Below are positions 42,700 through 54,904 of a DNA stretch of 64,000 nucleotides, one piece after another (the stretch's first letter is position 1; each line of letters opens with the position of its first letter). The notes below the pieces were generated by a model, which did not search any database, was not told where the DNA came from, and saw only the letters and a list, made by a program, of their open reading frames with translations. Source of the stretch: Stenopsyche tienmushanensis (Eukaryota > Arthropoda > Insecta > Trichoptera > Stenopsychidae); assembly GCA_008973525.1 (NCBI GenBank), contig WACJ01000125.1:930001-994000 (forward strand), in the 5' to 3' direction. Position numbers and translations under genes: made by a program.

Positions 42700-43860
42700 T
42701 CAATCACGTTCGGGCGGTACGACGGTCACAACTTTTATGGTGGCCATGGTTTTATTGGTAACCTCTTCTGATTCTTCGTCGTAGTTCGATTCGTTCGAAT
42801 CGTATTCCTCCGATTCTCCCTTAGGTGTCATTTTGATTTCGTCCTTGCTGAAGATATTCAACGGTATGTTGTTGATTTGATCTGCAGGCTTCGAATGAGG
42901 ATGCATCGTTAGATCGCCGACATTTTGATCGCGCGTCAAAAAGGTATTATTTTTACTTTCAAATGGAGAAGTGGAGGGTGTAGATTCATTTTCAGGGCGT
43001 GCAATTGTATTTTTGGGCGTAGTTTTATCGCATTCTTGAGTCAATACTTTTAATATTTTGTTGATGAGGTATTGATCGCTGGGAGATTTTCCAAAATTAT
43101 AAACTGGAGGCTTTGGTAAAAAGTTATTTAACCTATTCGAGACACTTTTGACTATTTTTTCTTCATCATCATCGTATGAAAGAAACGGCTTTTGTTTCTG
43201 CTGGTCTATTGTTGTTGTTTTATTTATTTGCACTGCTTCACTATCTATAAAACTATCTGTTTTTGTGGAAGAGTCATTGGGTTTATCAAGATTTATAGGA
43301 ATAGCTTTAATATCTATGCCATCTGGGATGTTCTGATCACTTTTTGGTAAAATAAAAAAGAAATTGGAATGTACAGGATATGGCTTCTGTGGAATTGATT
43401 GATATATAGAATGATGATCACCCGGTTTTAAATTTAGTCCATTGAAAGCATTTGTGTCATGCGGCATTCTGTCATACTTTACACGATCGTCATAGAAGCG
43501 GTCTTGCGGTATATATTCTCTGTTGTAGCCATGATGGTGATGACGATAGTCATGATGCTGTCGCGGATAATAGCTGTGACTATGCCATTGTTCTTCTGGA
43601 TGATGGTGGTGTCCATACACGTGAGTTCGATAATTCCAGTCACTGCGGGGATAATTTTGATATCCATTCACATACATTTTTGGTTTATATTCTTCGTATC
43701 TGGAACGAGGATTGTGCCAATTTCCCGGTAAATGTCGATTAGCATACTCTGGCAAATTGTGTCCATATGGATCCATGGAGCGTTCATCGTAATAATGAGA
43801 TGCGAACACAAAATTGATAACAATGGCGATGAATAAAATAAGCACGTGGACGAAATTCAT
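42700..43860 (-). CDS. Histidine-rich secreted protein, long paralog
   Basis: The 386-residue protein starts MNFVHVLILFIAIVINFVFA, a signal peptide before SHYYDER. Residues about 75-120 are packed with H, Y and R (YGHHHHPEEQWHSHSYYPRQ, HHDYRHHHHGYNREY), a likely metal- or polyanion-binding zone. A hydrophobic NFFFILPKSDQ motif near residue 167 is matched in the 45921 paralog. The C-terminal half is polar and Ser/Thr/Asn/Glu-rich, with SEEYDSNESNYDEESEE near the end and a single Cys (LTQECDK). Intronless as read. On the minus strand a weak ATTTATAA precedes the gene by about 100 nt, and AATAAA follows about 70 nt after the stop. Extracellular matrix, cuticle or gland secretion is a guess from composition. 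Confidence 0.8.
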   Translation of the reverse strand: MNFVHVLILFIAIVINFVFASHYYDERSMDPYGHNLPEYANRHLPGNWHNPRSRYEEYKPKMYVNGYQNYPRSDWNYRTHVYGHHHHPEEQWHSHSYYPRQHHDYRHHHHGYNREYIPQDRFYDDRVKYDRMPHDTNAFNGLNLKPGDHHSIYQSIPQKPYPVHSNFFFILPKSDQNIPDGIDIKAIPINLDKPNDSSTKTDSFIDSEAVQINKTTTIDQQKQKPFLSYDDDEEKIVKSVSNRLNNFLPKPPVYNFGKSPSDQYLINKILKVLTQECDKTTPKNTIARPENESTPSTSPFESKNNTFLTRDQNVGDLTMHPHSKPADQINNIPLNIFSKDEIKMTPKGESEEYDSNESNYDEESEEVTNKTMATIKVVTVVPPERD

Positions 43861-44445
43861 TTTGAAAAGATTGTTTATATATGAACGACCACCAAGAGAC
43901 TAAAATCTTCAATTTAACATTGACAAGAAAATATTTGATTTGACCCCGTTATAAATAAATTATCAACTAACTGCTAATTTGATAAAAACCATAATTTTAT
44001 GCATTAATTTTCTCAATTATAAATTATGCTATCATACTTAAATATAAATATATATTTACATAAAAAATTGTTAAAAGGGATCGGAAAGAAAGTCCTTATT
44101 TTTTACGCAATGGAGAATTTTCAGACAGAAGAGAGTCTACGAATAAATGAAATAATGATCAGTAAACTTAACAAAATATTTTAATTCTTATTGCAAATAT
44201 GTCCATCGTTAAAAGCCCAGCCCTACTTTATTAATATTCTCTGTATTTACTTTCTAAGATCCAGGCTAAAGCAATATCGAAATTTTTCCTATAATATATA
44301 TTCGGACTTGAACCTGAATCTTTATAATAAGAATCCAATAACTTTTCCAATGTAAACACACAAATAATAGAAAAGGTTTAAAGTTCAATTCGATTTGATG
44401 AAATAAAAAACTTGAGTTTTTAAATGATTTAATTTAAAAAGTTAA

Positions 44446-44998
44446 CCCTTTCGGCCTGAAGAGCAGCCATGCTATGCTCTAATGCAAATCCACTTTTCAC
44501 GTTTAATAAGCTTGATAATGAACTAAACATAATAAATGCATCTTAACACTGTTGATAACACACAATATTCGTTCATTTCTTAATATTCAACTTGCATGGC
44601 ATCTGTTTTGTTTTGTTCAGCTATTTTTGCCTATTAATGTGTTGCGAAAATAAAAGAACAGGGTTACCGTGCAAGTCTTCCAGTTAATAATAGCTAATAA
44701 CGCCACTCCAGAGCAGTGAAGGAGGAATAATAAAATTGGTCAGCGATAAGAATAATGCGAATATCTTAATTATCAAAACAAACGCCTGTTCTCAAGACAA
44801 CACGAATAATCGAGCTTCGACTTCTGGACACTCATTCTGTTCTTAGACCTTGTTCGTAACAAAGCGACATAGTGAATTCCCAACGAGCATTTAAGCGTGT
44901 ATGGGCTATATATACATGTATACCTTGCTACCGATTTATGAGTGAATGATGAAACGCAAGACACCCATTTCTGCCTCCAAATTTCCGTATCCATAGGG
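44446..44998. mobile_element. piggyBac-like non-autonomous element
   Basis: Flanked by TTAA at 44442-44445 and 44999-45002. The ends are CCCTTTCGGCCTG and, reversed, CCCTATGGATACGG, a weak match beyond CCCT. Reversed, the right end (GGAAATTTGGAGGCAGAAAT and GGGTGTCTTGCGTTTCATCA) recurs at 55380-55445, showing a dispersed family. No transposase frame. It lies between the two His-rich paralogs. Confidence 0.55.
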
Positions 44999-45002
44999 TT
45001 AA

Positions 45003-45860
45003 ACTATTTATTGTGTTTGATAAACGTATCTTAAACGGAATACTTCATTTATGATATTTTAAATATAACACATCACTCTATAAATGCATAGGAGGAAAAG
45101 AAAAAACATTTTTAAAAAAATCTACAAACTTATTGAGATTAAGATTTTTTTTGTATAAAATTTCAATTATTTTATTAGTGAAATCTAATATGAAATTATT
45201 GATACTAATATGATACGTTGATTTTTTTTGGCCAATCATGATGATCAAAAATAAAAATTAATTACTTAGAAGTAAGATCATTTGAATCTAAAGATTTTGG
45301 CTTTGTATGTTTTTTAAAGTGAAATTTGTATATGCGCCGTAGGGTAAATTGAATCAAACGAGGCGAAAAGTGAAACTCCAAGCAGTTGTCGATTGCAAAG
45401 AGACAGAAAGAATTATTTCTACTCTTTTCGTCGCACAAGTATGCATATGGACACATAACGTGCACGCGCATGACCATTTTATTATATATTACACAAACGC
45501 CTGTTAAAATATTTTTTTGGCTTTTTTTGGGACGAATCTATTTAAAGAGCGTGACATCATTAGACTCACTATCGATAACTCGTTCTGTCCATGTTAATGC
45601 ATGTCATTGAAATTTTATAAAATATTGCTGGAAATTTGGATTTAAGTAAATGCTTGAATATCTGGAGGCAAAATATAGCCGATTATTAATTTGGTTGATA
45701 TAATTTAGTGTTAAGAAGCATTGGCACTGTGAGACTAATGTGAATTATGAAAATTATTAATATTCTATAAAAAATATTTAATAGTGGCATCTATGTGATG
45801 ATAGGAAAACTTTATTTAAAACAAATATATGAAATAATAAGAAAACATGTTTTTTTAAGC
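45003..45860. other. Intergenic DNA, nothing recognised
   Basis: No gene or repeat assigned between the piggyBac-like element and the 3' end of the second His-rich gene. Confidence 0.5.
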
Positions 45861-45920
45861 AAATTTATTTGTTTATATAAAATTCATTGTATTGAAAATA
45901 TTTTGATGGAATGGAGTATA

Positions 45921-47027
45921 TCATTGCTTTACAAATTCAGGCTGAACTAATTCTCCGGAATTAAACTGCCATTGATCTTTTGGAGTTTTGATCGATTTGT
46001 CATTCAAAAGATTGGTTTTGATATCCAAAAAATTATCTGGTTTCGAGGTGTGCTCACTAGAAGATTTGACAATTGGACGTGGAAATATCGAAGAGTCGGG
46101 AGTCGAAAGTTTATTGTTGTTATTAATGTCATATGCCAGATAGTCAAGGTTCAGATTGTTAGTAGGCTTATTAGTTTTGATGTCAACGTCAGCTTCTATT
46201 CTGGGCTCCAATTTATTGGTTTGGAAAGGCTTGTTGTCATCAGTTTTAATATTTTTTTTGTCGTCGCCTTCCGTAATGCTATTCGAAAAGACAATATAGA
46301 TGATGTCATCACTATTTTCTTCGCTGCTTGTCGAATATTTTGGTGGCATTGGGGATGATTTCTTGACAAATGGATTCCATTTCTCATCACTATTCATAGG
46401 ATAAATAAATTGATCAGATGATTTGATATTTTCTTTCTGATCAACGACTGAGAAATCATTTTTTCTAGTTTCATAATCAGAAAATGGTTCTTTTAAGTTA
46501 TTCTTCGGTAATAAAAATCTATCCATTTTATTTTCTTTTGAAAAATCATCTAAGAGCATCTGATTATCTTCAGGTAGAATGAAGAATAAATTAAAGTAAA
46601 TGGTCTGTGTTGGAATATCTTCTCCCCATCCCATTTTCCCGACATTCTTCGTGGGATTCATGTATGATGGAACCTCGTAGTTGAGTTGTCGCGGATTAAA
46701 CTTTCCATAGGCATGAGCACGTTGATAGTCACGGTCTTGAAAATGATAATTGTTGTGATGTGAATAACCTTGCATTTGATCTTCAGGGTGATGATGATGC
46801 TGTCTTTGTGGCAAATTCATTTGGTTCCAGATACGTGGCTCCTCGATTCTTCTTTGGCCATAATTATTTTCATAGCTGGAACGGGAATAATCTCTAGGCG
46901 AATATCGATCTTCAAATCCTGATTTTACGAGAAAAGGATTTTCAACGCGGTTTCCATAGAACGGATATGAAAAAGTGAAATTGACAGCCGCGATTAAAAA
47001 CAGAACTAACACAAAGCAAATCTTCAT
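45921..47027 (-). CDS. Histidine-rich secreted protein, second paralog
   Basis: The 368-residue protein starts MKICFVLVLFLIAAVNFTFS, a signal peptide before YPFYGNR. It shares with the 42700 product an N-terminal zone rich in Y, R, N and P, a QRQHHHHPEDQMQGYSHHNN segment, and NLFFILPEDNQ near residue 150. The C-terminal half is polar, K/D/N/S-rich and low in sequence similarity. It has no cysteine after the signal peptide. TATATAAAG on the minus strand (47130-47122) lies about 95-100 nt upstream, and AATAAA follows at 45869-45864. Order, orientation and motifs show tandem duplication followed by strong divergence. Confidence 0.8.
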   Translation of the reverse strand: MKICFVLVLFLIAAVNFTFSYPFYGNRVENPFLVKSGFEDRYSPRDYSRSSYENNYGQRRIEEPRIWNQMNLPQRQHHHHPEDQMQGYSHHNNYHFQDRDYQRAHAYGKFNPRQLNYEVPSYMNPTKNVGKMGWGEDIPTQTIYFNLFFILPEDNQMLLDDFSKENKMDRFLLPKNNLKEPFSDYETRKNDFSVVDQKENIKSSDQFIYPMNSDEKWNPFVKKSSPMPPKYSTSSEENSDDIIYIVFSNSITEGDDKKNIKTDDNKPFQTNKLEPRIEADVDIKTNKPTNNLNLDYLAYDINNNNKLSTPDSSIFPRPIVKSSSEHTSKPDNFLDIKTNLLNDKSIKTPKDQWQFNSGELVQPEFVKQ

Positions 47028-47121
47028 CCTGGAGTAAAATTTGCAGAAGTTAACTTAAGACAAATCACTGATTTAATGTATGAAGAAACCCGTTAAATGA
47101 GTTAGTTCAATTCTTGATCTT

Positions 47122-47130
47122 CTTTATATA
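47122..47130 (-). promoter_or_regulatory. TATA box of the 45921 gene
   Basis: TATATAAAG on the minus strand, implying a leader of about 70 nt. Confidence 0.65.
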
Positions 47131-47139
47131 CCTAATCAA

Positions 47140-47495
47140 TCGTATGCAAAAATGAAGAGCGATAACGGCAATCAACACTTATTTTAAAATATTGACAGTG
47201 GCGGTACTAAATATGTAATCATGTATAAAGCAAATATTTATGAAATTATTTAACAACAAAAAATTAACAGTAAGCAACAAGAACTAATAAAATTATTTGT
47301 TTTTGTAGCTTTTCCTGGTACTTCATATTAATATAAAACATTTATGTGTAAAATTAATGTTTAGATTACAAATAAGGATACCCTTTAAATATTAAAATCA
47401 TATTTAATCAGGACGAAAGCGTTAATTTTTTTATATCAGAATATTTCTTTTTGTAATCTTTTATCAACAAAAAAGATAGCCATCCTCCCAAAGAC
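47140..47495. other. Intergenic DNA, nothing recognised
   Basis: AT-rich upstream sequence of the His-rich gene. Confidence 0.5.
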
Positions 47496-47499
47496 AACA

Positions 47500-48690
47500 T
47501 CTTTATTCAAAAGCTGTGATGAGATACACAGTATCTAGAAAAAATCGTATAAAGTTGCTAGTCACAAAGTCTTTTATGCTTTTTTCAGTGATATGTTCGA
47601 TATAAATGCTTTTTCTTTTTGGGTAACCCTCTACATCTTCGCTTCTAAGTGCACCAAACATATTTCTTATCTTGAACTGAAAGTTCGCCGTCAAAAAATG
47701 CAAAAAAGGACACCAACTCTTCCAACAAGTACCATAAACTTTGGCCATTATTTGGTTTATAATTTCAAAGGATGCAAGGTCTTTTAATTATTGTAAGTTA
47801 TTTCTCGATGCTTCTTGATACGAAAAGGATTTGAAATCAGTATTTTGTGTATATTATGACTGTGAAAATACATATATCTTTCACTGCAGTCTCTTATTTT
47901 TTGGTCAGTTTAAACTGATATTTAAATAGGCCAGCAACCTCCCAAATGAAACTCTTTTTTCATAAATTCCCCCCAAGAAAATGATGGAAAGATTCAGCAG
48001 CTCTTTATAGTCGAGGTTGATGTATTTGACGTTGTTTTTGAGCTAAAGAAATCCTGTCTGCAGCAATATTTTATATACTTTTATAGAATGTGGTATCATA
48101 TATTAATGTTTTAAAATTGCTTTAACCAATTTTGTCCCAGTTTTTTTAAAAATCTTTTAAACAATTGGATATCAGGAGCACTAGATGGATGGAGATACAG
48201 ATTCTAACATAATTTCCATTATATGAAGGTAAAAAGCTAGACTGATGCAGATTTGGTGTCGATTGGCCGATAAGCCAAATATTGGTTTTATTTATATTGT
48301 AGTTGAAAAACTTCTGCCATTGCTTATAGATGCCAAGATAAGTTGAAACAAGTACGTATAATTGAAGAAACAAAAAGCGTGGCTCTCGTTAATGACTGAA
48401 TTTGAAGTGAGGTGTAAGGTAAGGCCCAATCTCAATGCGTTCCCGCAGGAAAGAATTAGGAGAAAGGGTAGGGAAGAAAGGTTGACTGTAGTGAATCTTT
48501 TTGCACGCTATTCTACTTCAAAATAGACTAATAAACATACCAGAATCAATAAGCCGAATTCATAGTTAAGTGGCCATATAATTTAAAACTCTAAAACATT
48601 TTTAGGGTAGAAAATCACATGACATGGTGACCACCCAATTTTTTAATAGTTGAAATTTACGGACCACCCTAATGTATATCTTGTCTTGTT
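47500..48690 (-). mobile_element. Decayed element of an unclassified family (copy 1 of 3)
   Basis: The minus strand matches 55957-57120 read on plus: a frame-broken product ending KSIYIEHITEKSIKDFVTSN, and the reverse of the conserved end GGTGACCACCCAATTTTTTA near 48630. Also shared are TTTCACTG and TCAGTTTAAACTGA blocks. The protein resembles an arthropod/cnidarian family that I cannot name with certainty. No intact frame. Confidence 0.6.
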
Positions 48691-48694
48691 TTGA

Positions 48695-49800
48695 CTTTTT
48701 CTTCTAGTTTTATTTACATTAAATACAATAAGAAATTACCACACATGAGTATTAAAGTAATAAACAATAAATCATTTAAATAATAAAAAAAAATGTCTGC
48801 AGATCATTTTTACAAATGGATCTACAGCGAATTAATCATAAGTCCATGACATGGGTGAGCGTTAACCACATGCAACCATAATAAAATGAACAAATCATCA
48901 TGACGATAGTTAAAAATATACGGCAAAATAATATTGTTTTGTGGCTGATTAACATTTTGAAGCATTTGTGCTTCATTTATATATATCATATCTGAGTCTG
49001 TTATCCAACAATTAAACGCAATTTTTAACCGTTGTTCTTAATGGGACCAAATTATCCTGTGAAATCATCGGAACGAAGCATATAATTGAGAATTTTCGTT
49101 TATTTTGAAAAAAAACCTGTTTTCCTGTTCGGGGACTCCCATCACCCAAGTAGACGTGAGCCATCACAGTAGCAATTTTGCGCCTGCAGAAGAGCTCCGA
49201 TTCCATTTCGAGGGACTTTATTAACATTTTGGATTTTTATTTGATTTAAAATTTGATGTCTATTTTTATAATATAAATTTTTCAATTTTTGTAGTTGTGT
49301 AGTAATCCAATTGTTCGAATAAATCTGTATTTTATTACTGTATTTTGATGAGCAGAAATCATAGATTTACCACATTAGAATAAGCAACATTACACAACAA
49401 AATTAAATGTATAATAACGAATACACTGAGTTCTATGCAAAGCGAAAAATCGGATGAAATATTTATCGGGGAAAAAAATGGGGAATCGAAAAGAAATAAT
49501 GGGGAAATGAGGAACCCATCTATTACATTAAGCACATTAAGAAAAATCTTAATAACACTAATTCCCCTCCCTTGGAAGGATATGTATATTATGTCTCATC
49601 AAAATTTTACGATGCAGTTATTTATAAAAACTTTCCATTATGACAGGAATTATTGGATTTGGGTTTACTTAACAGGCTTTCAGCAATCAAAAATATATTC
49701 AGATTGATAAGATCTATTTTCTGGGTGTGTGTTTTATGAACGTTTTTCTATGGATATTAATGCTCATTGATTAATTCAATTGAAATTAATTTAGGGGATG
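48695..49800. other. Intergenic DNA, nothing supported
   Basis: A 90-residue open frame at 49435-49707 has no signal peptide, motif or repeat relation that I recognise, and its composition is like the surrounding DNA. Confidence 0.4.
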
Positions 49801-49804
49801 AATT

Positions 49805-50095
49805 GAAGTGGCAGTAGTAAAGTCTCCCCGTATCCAACCGCTCATTTCCGTTTCGCTCCACACCGCTGGCCACTAGCGCTCACGGCGGCGGAGTCCGGAA
49901 TTAAATTGGTTTCGTTGTTCACTTGTTTCCCGATCTGATAGCCCATTATTATTTATCCACCCCTCCCAGCGGAACCAGCGCGAATCCATCCCTGTTCCAT
50001 CACATGCCAAATGCCTATTACGTACAAAAAAAAGGTATTATCCAACCGCACCTCCTACACCCACTCCGTGGCCCGAGAGACTTTGAAGTGAAATG
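49805..50095. other. GC-rich island, candidate conserved non-coding element
   Basis: Sequence such as TTCCGTTTCGCTCCACACCG, CGCTCACGGCGGCGGAGTCC and CCACCCCTCCCAGCGGAACC stands out from the AT-rich surroundings. It has no long frame and is not repeated elsewhere in the window. Confidence 0.4.
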
Positions 50096-50099
50096 AATA

Positions 50100-52510
50100 T
50101 GAAAAAAGATACGATCACAAAGGAGAGGAAGCCCGAATTGTAATATTCTTTCGATGATAATTGGATTTTTTAGCATTGTGTTTAAAATTACCCAGATTTA
50201 ATGAGCACCTCGTCAAACAACAGAGGTCGCTTGGATGTGGCTAAAATGTGAATACTACAGCGCGCAATACAAAACGGATCTTGAATGGCAATTATACGCA
50301 ATGTTTAACTTATTCTTTCCATAAAAAAAACATTTTTATGAAGATAATCGTGGTATGAATTGACGAAAAGAAACTCATTTTGGAACCGCAAATTATGTAC
50401 CGATCTTTAAATGAAGCGTTCTAACCGTGTTGAAAAACAAGTCGTAATTAGGATGTAACATATCAAGCTGCCGAATTACATTCAGTTTGAGTTCGATCAT
50501 GTTTACAAGTTCAACTATCTATAGGAATATGGATTAAAATGTAGAATGAGAGTTTTGTTTTGTTCATCCAAGTATGATATTTGGGGTCTATTAATTTTTG
50601 CTACGCCACTGTAGATGTTATCAATCATACGGATTCATCGTGTGGAAATCTGATGACGACCATTGAAAACCCATTGCGTAATCAAATTCAGATATTTTGA
50701 AAAAGTTTCAGTAAAATATTTGAAAACTGCTAAATTGATGCACGATTCTTCTTCTACTCACAAATATCATCTTGTTTTTTTTCGTATTTCTTGCTTTACA
50801 CTTTTAAGGTTATCAAGATAAAATTATGCATATGGATTTGAGTATTTTTGCATATTTGCGATACAAATGTCAAAAGGTTGGCAGATTTCGAAATATTTTG
50901 TATTGTTTTGTTCAATTTTCACATTTATCGATAAAATACATTTTGAATTAAATATTATATAATTCCCAGTAAAACAGATTTTTTTTTATAATAAATAATG
51001 GTTTATCGATTGTTGTATAATTTTTAACGGGTCTACCTAAAAGAACTCTCAGCTCCTTAGAAAGGTTAATTTTATAAATTGTTTTTTACAATTTACTAAC
51101 GAAAATTGTTAGATAAAAGATGAAGCTATGTTTGTGTAAAATATAATAAAATAGATAAGCCACTGATCTACTGGTAGCTTTATGCTACGTGGCTCGGCGC
51201 ATGCGCGTAACGTGTCTATGACGTCTATGCGATGGAGACAGTAGAAACAATTCACTCTCATTCCGGCCAACAATTTGCAATTATTTGGAGTTGCAGCGGT
51301 ATTAAATCTCTGTGTTTTTGTTAATTTATAATTGGCGTCTATGCGTCAAAAGATTCTATTAAAAAAAAAAACCAATTAAGCAAATCATGAAATTAATATC
51401 AACAACGTTTGGACATTATATATATGCATTAATACCATTTAAACATTATTCATAGTAGTCGTTGGTGACAGAGGTAAATAATATTTATCATATCACGTGT
51501 AGTAGCCATGAGGTCATAAATGGGTTAAATGTCAAAGCCGGGTTAAATTTTACACGCTGCAAATAAATAATGACATTTTCTAAGTATATTTATAAATTCA
51601 GTTCACTGAATATGGCAATGAAATTATAAAAAAAATGATAATAATGGACTTGATTGATACTGTGAATTTTAATAATCAGTTTTCGAACATTGACGTTTTT
51701 AGTTATATGGTAATATTAATATTGAAAACATTGTTTTTTAGTTGATTTTTTTAAAGAATAAGCTAAGTTCGCATTGATTTTAAGATCTTAAGAGCTGCTC
51801 TTTGCTCATATATTGAATCTTGTTCTTATTATTTCCATACCCTTTATCTATAATAAATAACGTAATAGGACATTTTTCGATCGATTTTGGTCCAAAATTG
51901 GTATTTTTTATAGTGCACTAATTCATATTTATTAAAATCATTGTCTTGAGGCTGTCAAGTCATCAATAGCAGCGTTTTAACCTGTCAAATTGCACGCAAA
52001 TAATTTGGTTGCAGATCTTGGAAATCAACAAAAAGCAATATCGCTTAGTTCATTAAAAAAATTGCATGTGATCATTACGAAGCGAAAATTTGCTTAGGAC
52101 ATAATCTGAGCTATAGTGACTCTAAATACACACATAAAACTTAAAATTGTGAGTTTTTTGTGACAATGGATTTTTTTTCAGCATTTATATTAAAGTATGC
52201 AGTACATTCATTATAAGAATCAACTTTATCATCCGGATAAAATATGGCTTTATTGAAAATTAAACATTAATAAAAAATAAATCAAGTTCGTCTGTTCATT
52301 TGAGGTCAAAACGTAGAGCATTGTGTAAATGTTGAGCAAATTTGCAAGCAATGATTTATGAGAAAATATTAGGCGCAGAGCGCCTCTCTAACCTATCAAG
52401 ACCAAGACCTCTAACAAGAACAGACTACCTATCCTCCGTAAGCAATGTGGAAAACAATACTAGGGAGGCATAAAAGGACAAGGGAGGGAATTAGTGAAAA
52501 TCTGATACTA
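50100..52510. other. Intergenic DNA with a small GC-rich patch at 51180-51310
   Basis: No gene. The patch at 51180-51310 contains the palindrome GCGCATGCGC, an NRF-1-type core, and a CTATGACGTCTATGCG segment. Most of the rest is AT-rich and unassigned. Confidence 0.4.
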
Positions 52511-52519
52511 CCCTGGGAT

Positions 52520-53630
52520 CAGAGGCCTGAAACCAGTATTTTACATATGTTACGACTGTGAAAAGAGAAATATCTTTCACTGCTTTCAATTCCCTTTTCG
52601 ACAGTTTAAACTGTTGTTTTAAAAAAAATCAAGTAACACATAGCTTTAGCAATCCATTTAGCACGTTGAAGACCAGCAGGTCTCCTAAATTAAACTCCTT
52701 TTACAGGAATTCCTCCCAATTAAATAATGGAGAGACGATGAAAAGATTCAGTAACTCTTTTTAGTCATCTCGAGGTTGATACACTTGAAGTTGTTTTTGA
52801 GCAAAAGAAATCCTGTCTGCTGTAGCATTATCTAGGATTTTTAAAGGAGTGGTATCATAAATTACTGTTTTATAATCACTTTGATCAATTTTGTCGCAGT
52901 TTTTCTTAAATCTTTTGAACATTTGTATATCAGGATTCGATCAACTCACTTACTTTTAATAAAAAAATCACTAGACTCACTAGCTTTTGATTTAATTACC
53001 ATTAAATGATGGCGAAAAGCTAGGCAAAGCATGTATTTTTCCATTTTCTGCTCCAGAAGAACACAAGCTCCATTTCTCAAGCCGGTGTTACAGCTGTAGT
53101 ATTAAAACATAAACGTAATACTCCACCAATAGAAGGTAACATCGACTGATGCAGATTTGGTGTTGATTAACCGATAAGCCAAATATTGATTTTGTTTTTA
53201 ATTACCGAACTCCCGTCACTACTTATGGATCCTAAGATAAGTTGAAATAAGTACGTATAACCGGGAGAAAAAAGCGTGTGCTCTCGCTAATGACTGAATT
53301 TGAAGTAAAGAGCAGGGCAGGGCTTAATCTCAAAATGGTCCCGCAGGATAGAATTAAGAAGGAGGGAAGGGGAGAAGGGCTGCCTGTAGTGAAATAGTGA
53401 GTCTTTCTGCATACTATTTCACTTCAAAAAAGAATAATAAACATACCATAATCAATAATCCAGATTAATAGTTAAATGACCATACGTTTTTTTCTGAAAC
53501 ATTGACGTCTAAAATCTTTTTTTAAAAAAAAAACACGTATTCATTTTTTAGGGCAGAAAATCATATGACAGGGTGATCGCCAATTTTTTTAAAAGTCGAA
53601 AAATAAGGACCACTCTATTATACATATAAC
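52520..53630 (-). mobile_element. Decayed element of an unclassified family (copy 2 of 3)
   Basis: Reversed, it follows copy 3 at 55957-57120: AGGAATTCCTCCCAATTAAA, the GACAGTTTAAACTG block, TTTTGAGCAAAAGAAATCCT, TGATCAATTTTGTCGCAGTT, and the terminal AAAAGTCGAAAAATAAGGAC near 53595. Relative to copy 1 it carries an extra stretch at 52930-53130. Confidence 0.6.
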
Positions 53631-53639
53631 ACGATAAGA

Positions 53640-54900
53640 AATACCAACTAAATAATAACGAAGGCATCACATACGCATTCACGCCTATGTGTGTATAAAT
53701 TATTCTACGAGAGCTCTTACTGTTAGCTTTTGTTGCTATTCCCTCATAATACTTGATTGACGCAGCTTTTCTTTACGTTTCTAAGAATTTATCCGAAAAT
53801 TTTTCATTCTGATATGAAGTGCTTACGCGATGAAATTTTCGCAAATATCTACAGAGAATTCGTGTGAATAATTTCTTCGTCCATTTTTTGTAATTTTCTG
53901 GAGTTTTTATTGGAGCATTTGCAATACAAGTGAACTGAGTAAGGAAACTTGGGACATGAAAATTAATCATGTGGACAACGTGTTTGAATTTTCTTCCGAG
54001 AAAACAGGAGGGCTACTTTAAAATTCAAATTGCAACGTTCATCACGGTTGACCCGGTATTCGCAAGGGTATAAACTTGTTTCCAAGTTTCATTTTGATAC
54101 CATAAACTATATGTGGGTTTTTTGACTGTTTATCTACTCTCGTGCATCTTATTCCATTGTTATTTAAAGTCGAGGTTTAAAATATTTCATAGATGTCATA
54201 TCAACACAAATATTAATGCATTTCTGCCCGTTATTTGTCGTTTATACTTCCATGGGAACGCTAAGGAAATAACAAATTATCCACGACTAGATCGATATTA
54301 ATTTGATTGCAGGTCTTAAATATTCCGACAAAACTCATTGCCATTGTACAAATTCTAATGGATTTTATTTGCGAGATCAAATATTTAAACTAGAATAACA
54401 TATTTACACAGATCATGATTTAAATCAGAGATTTGAATTATTTGAAGATCGTTTTCTGATATTGATGCACAAATTTATTACAAAAAAACAATATTTTGAT
54501 TACAAACTTACCCGAGTACAATCTCCGTCTACATTAGCTCTATAAACAAATCTGTGTTCTGATTTTTCTTATCTTAGCACGAAAGAAGTAGATTAAAACG
54601 AGAAGAAAAGACAATTTTTCGGATTATGGGCGACTTGATTTTAGTCTAACCGTCGAGACTTAAATCGTAGTGTAAGAGGTTAAAACATATAAAATTGATC
54701 ATAATTTGAGCTTCTACACGAGGAATATTATTGGAGGGCTTAAAATTAAATTTCGAAGTTGATTATTCTATAATTTTCTTTCCTGGTTAGAACGCTCTTT
54801 GCAAATAACGACGATAATATTTTGAATCGAACCAGCAAGTACAAGTAGTCATAAAAGTGTAAGTGGTGTGCTATTTCCACATAAAATAATTCTTGAGCTG
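53640..54900. other. Intergenic DNA, nothing recognised
   Basis: No gene or repeat assigned. Confidence 0.5.
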
Positions 54901-54904
54901 ACAG

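Noticed and set aside
49435..49707. 90-residue plus-strand frame in the gene desert
   Set aside because: Starts and ends in AT-rich DNA without promoter, signal peptide or recognisable domain.
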